A stretch of DNA of 64,000 bases from Prado023 sp963753075 (lineage in GTDB: Bacteria; Actinomycetota; Actinomycetes; S36-B12; CAIYMF01), in the NCBI GenBank assembly GCA_963753075.1, contig CAVWAR010000002.1:558001-622000 (forward strand). The letters run 5' to 3'. Below are positions 61,284 through 64,000 of the stretch, one piece after another (position 1 is the stretch's first letter; each line of letters begins with the position of its first letter). The notes under the pieces were generated by a model that made no database searches, had not been told where the DNA came from, and saw nothing but the letters and a program-made list of their open reading frames with translations. Position numbers and translations under genes: made by a program.

Positions 61284-63806
61284 ATGTTCGAACGGTTCAC
61301 CGATCGTGCCCGACGTGTTGTGGTGCTCGCGCAGGAAGAGGCGCGGATGCTCAACCACAACTACATCGGTACCGAGCACATCCTGCTCGGGCTGATCCAT
61401 GAGGGCGAGGGCGTTGCCGCGAAGGCCCTGGAGAGCATGGGGATCTCCCTGGAGTCCGTGCGCCAGCAGGTCGAGGAGATCATCGGCCAGGGCCAGCAGG
61501 CTCCCAGCGGGCACATCCCCTTCACCCCACGCGCCAAGAAGGTCCTCGAGCTGTCGCTGCGCGAGGCGCTGCAGCTGGGCCACAACTACATCGGCACCGA
61601 GCACATCCTGCTCGGTCTGATCCGCGAGGGCGAGGGTGTTGCCGCCCAGGTGCTGGTCAAGCTGGGCGCGGACCTGAACAAGGTGCGCCAGCAGGTCATC
61701 CAGCTCCTGTCGGGCTTCCAGGGCAAGGAGCCTGCGGCGGCCGGCCCCGGAGGTGGCCCCCAGGAGGGCACTCCGTCCACTTCGTTGGTCCTCGACCAGT
61801 TCGGTCGCAACCTCACCAAGGATGCCCGGGAGAGCAAACTCGACCCCGTGATCGGTCGTGAGACCGAGATAGAGCGGGTCATGCAGGTGCTGTCCCGGCG
61901 CACCAAGAACAACCCAGTCCTGATCGGCGAGCCCGGTGTCGGGAAGACGGCCGTCGTCGAGGGCCTGGCCCAGATGATCGTCCGTGGCGAGGTCCCCGAG
62001 ACGCTCAAGGACAAGCACCTCTACACGTTGGATCTCGGCGCCCTCGTGGCCGGGTCCCGCTACCGCGGCGATTTCGAGGAGCGCCTCAAGAAGGTCCTCA
62101 AGGAGATCAAGACCCGCGGCGACATCATCCTGTTCATCGACGAGATGCACACGCTCGTGGGCGCCGGCGCTGCTGAGGGGGCCATCGACGCGGCGAGCAT
62201 CCTCAAGCCGATGCTCGCCCGTGGCGAGCTGCAGACCATCGGCGCGACCACCCTTGACGAGTACCGCAAGCATGTCGAGAAGGACGCCGCCCTCGAGCGC
62301 CGCTTCCAGCCGATCCAGGTGCAGGCGCCCAGCGTCGCGCACACCATCGAGATCCTCAAGGGCCTGCGCGACCGGTACGAGGCCCACCACCGGGTCTCGA
62401 TCACCGATGCTGCGCTGGCGGCTGCCGCGCGGCTGTCCGATCGGTACGTGTCGGACCGTCAGCTGCCCGACAAGGCCATCGACCTGATCGATGAGGCCGG
62501 CTCCCGGCTGCGAATCCGCCGGATGACCGCCCCGCCGGACCTGCGGGAGTTCGACGAGCGCATCGCCACGGTTCGTCGGGAGAAGGAATCCGCGATCGAC
62601 GCCCAGGACTTCGAGAAGGCTGCGTCGCTGCGCGACCGCGAGAAGGTCCTGCAGGTCGAGAAGGCGCAGCGCGAGAAGGAGTGGAAGGCCGGCGACATGG
62701 ACGTCGTGGCCGAGGTCGACGACAAGCTCGTTGCCGAGGTGCTGGCCCTGATGACCGGCATCCCCGTGACAGACCTGTCCGAGGACGACGCCCAGCGCCT
62801 GCTGCGGATGGAGGACGAGCTGCACAAGCGCGTCATCGGCCAGCAGGACGCCATCCACGCGCTGAGCCAGGCGATCCGGCGCACCCGCGCTGGGCTGAAG
62901 GACCCCAAGCGCCCTGGCGGATCGTTCATCTTCGCCGGGCCCTCAGGCGTCGGCAAGACCGAGTTGAGCAAGACGCTGGCCGAATTCCTCTTCGGTGATG
63001 AGGAGGCCCTGATCGCCCTGGATATGAGCGAGTACTCCGAGAAGCACACCGCGTCACGGCTATTCGGTTCGCCGCCCGGATATGTCGGCTACGAGGAGGG
63101 TGGACAACTCACCGAAAAGGTGCGCCGCCGGCCGTTCTCAGTTGTTCTCTTCGATGAGGTCGAAAAGGCTCACCCGGACATCTTCAATTCGCTGCTGCAG
63201 GTGCTCGAGGAGGGTCGCCTCACCGACGCCCAGGGTCGTGTGGTCGATTTCAAGAACACCGTGATCATCATGACGACCAACCTCGGCAGCCGCGACGTCA
63301 GCAAGGGCCAGATGCTGGGCTTCGCCGGCGGCAACGAGGATGACGAGTACGAGCGGATGAAGGCAAAGGTCCAGCAGGAGCTCAAGTCGCACTTCCGCCC
63401 CGAGTTCCTCAACCGCATCGACGACATCGTCGTCTTCCACCAGCTCACACGCCTCGAGATCATCCAGATCGTGGACCTGATGGCCAACCACCTGGAGGAG
63501 CGGCTCAGGGAGCGCGACATGGGCATCGAGCTGACCCAGGCTGCCAAGGAGCTCCTCGCGGAGCGTGGGTACGACCCGGCGCTGGGCGCTCGACCGCTGC
63601 GTCGCACCCTGCAGCGTGAGGTCGAGGACGCCCTGAGCGAGAAGATCCTCTTCGGCGAGCTCCGGCCGGGCCAGATCGTGGTGGTTGACGTTGAGGGCTC
63701 CGGCCCGAGTGCGACGTTCACGCTCACGGGCGCTGACAAGGTGTTGCTCCCCGATGCTCCACCGGTGGAGGCAGCAGGCGCCCCCGGCGACCAGCCGGAG
63801 AGCTGA
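61284..63806 (+). CDS. clpC: ATP-dependent Clp protease ATP-binding subunit ClpC
   Basis: 840 residues. Two Clp N-repeats at the start (each with HNYIGTEHILLGLI) precede AAA1 with Walker A GEPGVGKT near 214, an UVR-like coiled coil (SAIDAQDFEKAASLRD) in the middle domain, and AAA2 with GPSGVGKT near 552 and LFDEVEKAHPDIFN. It unfolds substrates for ClpP. ATG 61284 has GGAG about 6-7 nt upstream; a TACAGT box at 61226 may be its -10, but no good -35 fits. Confidence 0.97.
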   Translation: MFERFTDRARRVVVLAQEEARMLNHNYIGTEHILLGLIHEGEGVAAKALESMGISLESVRQQVEEIIGQGQQAPSGHIPFTPRAKKVLELSLREALQLGHNYIGTEHILLGLIREGEGVAAQVLVKLGADLNKVRQQVIQLLSGFQGKEPAAAGPGGGPQEGTPSTSLVLDQFGRNLTKDARESKLDPVIGRETEIERVMQVLSRRTKNNPVLIGEPGVGKTAVVEGLAQMIVRGEVPETLKDKHLYTLDLGALVAGSRYRGDFEERLKKVLKEIKTRGDIILFIDEMHTLVGAGAAEGAIDAASILKPMLARGELQTIGATTLDEYRKHVEKDAALERRFQPIQVQAPSVAHTIEILKGLRDRYEAHHRVSITDAALAAAARLSDRYVSDRQLPDKAIDLIDEAGSRLRIRRMTAPPDLREFDERIATVRREKESAIDAQDFEKAASLRDREKVLQVEKAQREKEWKAGDMDVVAEVDDKLVAEVLALMTGIPVTDLSEDDAQRLLRMEDELHKRVIGQQDAIHALSQAIRRTRAGLKDPKRPGGSFIFAGPSGVGKTELSKTLAEFLFGDEEALIALDMSEYSEKHTASRLFGSPPGYVGYEEGGQLTEKVRRRPFSVVLFDEVEKAHPDIFNSLLQVLEEGRLTDAQGRVVDFKNTVIIMTTNLGSRDVSKGQMLGFAGGNEDDEYERMKAKVQQELKSHFRPEFLNRIDDIVVFHQLTRLEIIQIVDLMANHLEERLRERDMGIELTQAAKELLAERGYDPALGARPLRRTLQREVEDALSEKILFGELRPGQIVVVDVEGSGPSATFTLTGADKVLLPDAPPVEAAGAPGDQPES

Positions 63807-63812
63807 TCTGAC

Positions 63813-63862
63813 ATGCATCGGCCCGCGCGCCCCGAGATTTGGGGGTACGCGGGCCGACGCAT
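63813..63862 (+). terminator. Hairpin terminator after clpC
   Basis: A stem of ten GC-rich pairs, one mismatch and a further four or five pairs (arms around 63813-63827 and 63848-63862) begins 6 nt after the clpC stop; the loop is 20 nt. No T tract. Confidence 0.6.
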
Positions 63863-63876
63863 GTTCGGCGGGGCGT

Positions 63877-63882
63877 TACCGT
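63877..63882 (+). promoter_or_regulatory. -10 box, leaderless promoter of the last gene
   Basis: TACCGT ends 7 nt before GTG 63890. Confidence 0.5.
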
Positions 63883-63889
63883 TGTCCCC

Positions 63890-64000
63890 GTGAGCACGGT
63901 CAAGAACCCCGTCGGTCCTGAGTCGCCCAACACCTACTGGCGTCGCCGTGCAGCCGTCCTTGGGGTGCTGGTGGTCATCCTGCTGCTTGGATGGCTGCTC
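63890..64000 (+). CDS. N-terminus of a membrane or secreted protein, cut by the window end
   Basis: 37 codons are visible: a short polar start (STVKNPVGPESPNTYWRRR) and a hydrophobic helix (AAVLGVLVVILLLGWLL). The Arg cluster before the helix suggests an inside-to-outside orientation or a signal anchor. The family cannot be told. The start is supported by a leaderless -10 box and by the terminator just upstream. Confidence 0.6.
   Translation, partial: MSTVKNPVGPESPNTYWRRRAAVLGVLVVILLLGWLL

Noticed and set aside
61068..62858. A 596-codon frame on the - strand opposite clpC
   Set aside because: Shadow of clpC with repetitive, unlikely composition.

Overview
The window is chromosomal DNA of a high-GC actinobacterium (class Actinomycetia). 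The evidence is the Lsr2 nucleoid protein, the ftsH-folE-folP-folB-folK block followed by DUF3180 and two PH-domain proteins, the DUF2520-panC-nadB-nadC-coaX block, a HelR/HelD-type helicase, an actinobacterial N-acetylglutamate synthase, GTG/TTG starts, and many genes whose start codon lies 6-7 nt after a TAnnnT -10 box (leaderless transcription). I cannot name the genus.

Region 1 (1-17.2 kb) is a surface-polysaccharide locus. It holds glycosyltransferases (one frameshifted), a DUF2142 membrane protein, a Wzx-type flippase, and a tightly overlapping operon for an acetyltransferase, aminotransferase, oxidoreductase and nucleotide-sugar dehydrogenase. That operon matches the WbpD/E/B/A route to UDP-2,3-diacetamido-glucuronic acid. 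dTDP-rhamnose genes rfbA, rfbB and rfbD are present but rfbC is not. A GT2/DUF2304 pair and a frameshifted RgpF-like gene close the block, followed by tRNA-Thr(CGT).

Region 2 (17.3-32.7 kb) is mixed: a HIT protein, an acyl-CoA ligase, a cytochrome P450, PPK2, and a perfect 743-bp tandem duplication carrying a fasciclin lipoprotein gene with a SigK-like promoter. These are followed by 3-methyladenine glycosylase, an AI-2E family permease, a second GT2/DUF2304 pair, the HelR-like helicase, a DUF2461 protein and a PAS-GGDEF-EAL protein.

Region 3 (32.7-55 kb) is conserved housekeeping: ppa, a penicillin-acylase-like enzyme, dacB, a zincin, tilS, hpt, ftsH and the folate genes, with folK fused in frame to DUF3180. 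An orphan NuoD-like gene and two PH-domain genes follow, then DUF2520, panC, nadB, nadC and coaX. These supply tetrahydrofolate, pantothenate/CoA and NAD.

Region 4 (55-64 kb) holds small unknown genes, a HAD fragment, a GyrI-like protein, N-acetylglutamate synthase, PEP carboxylase, lsr2 and clpC. The start of one more membrane protein is cut by the window end. No CRISPR array, transposase, integrase or phage gene was seen.
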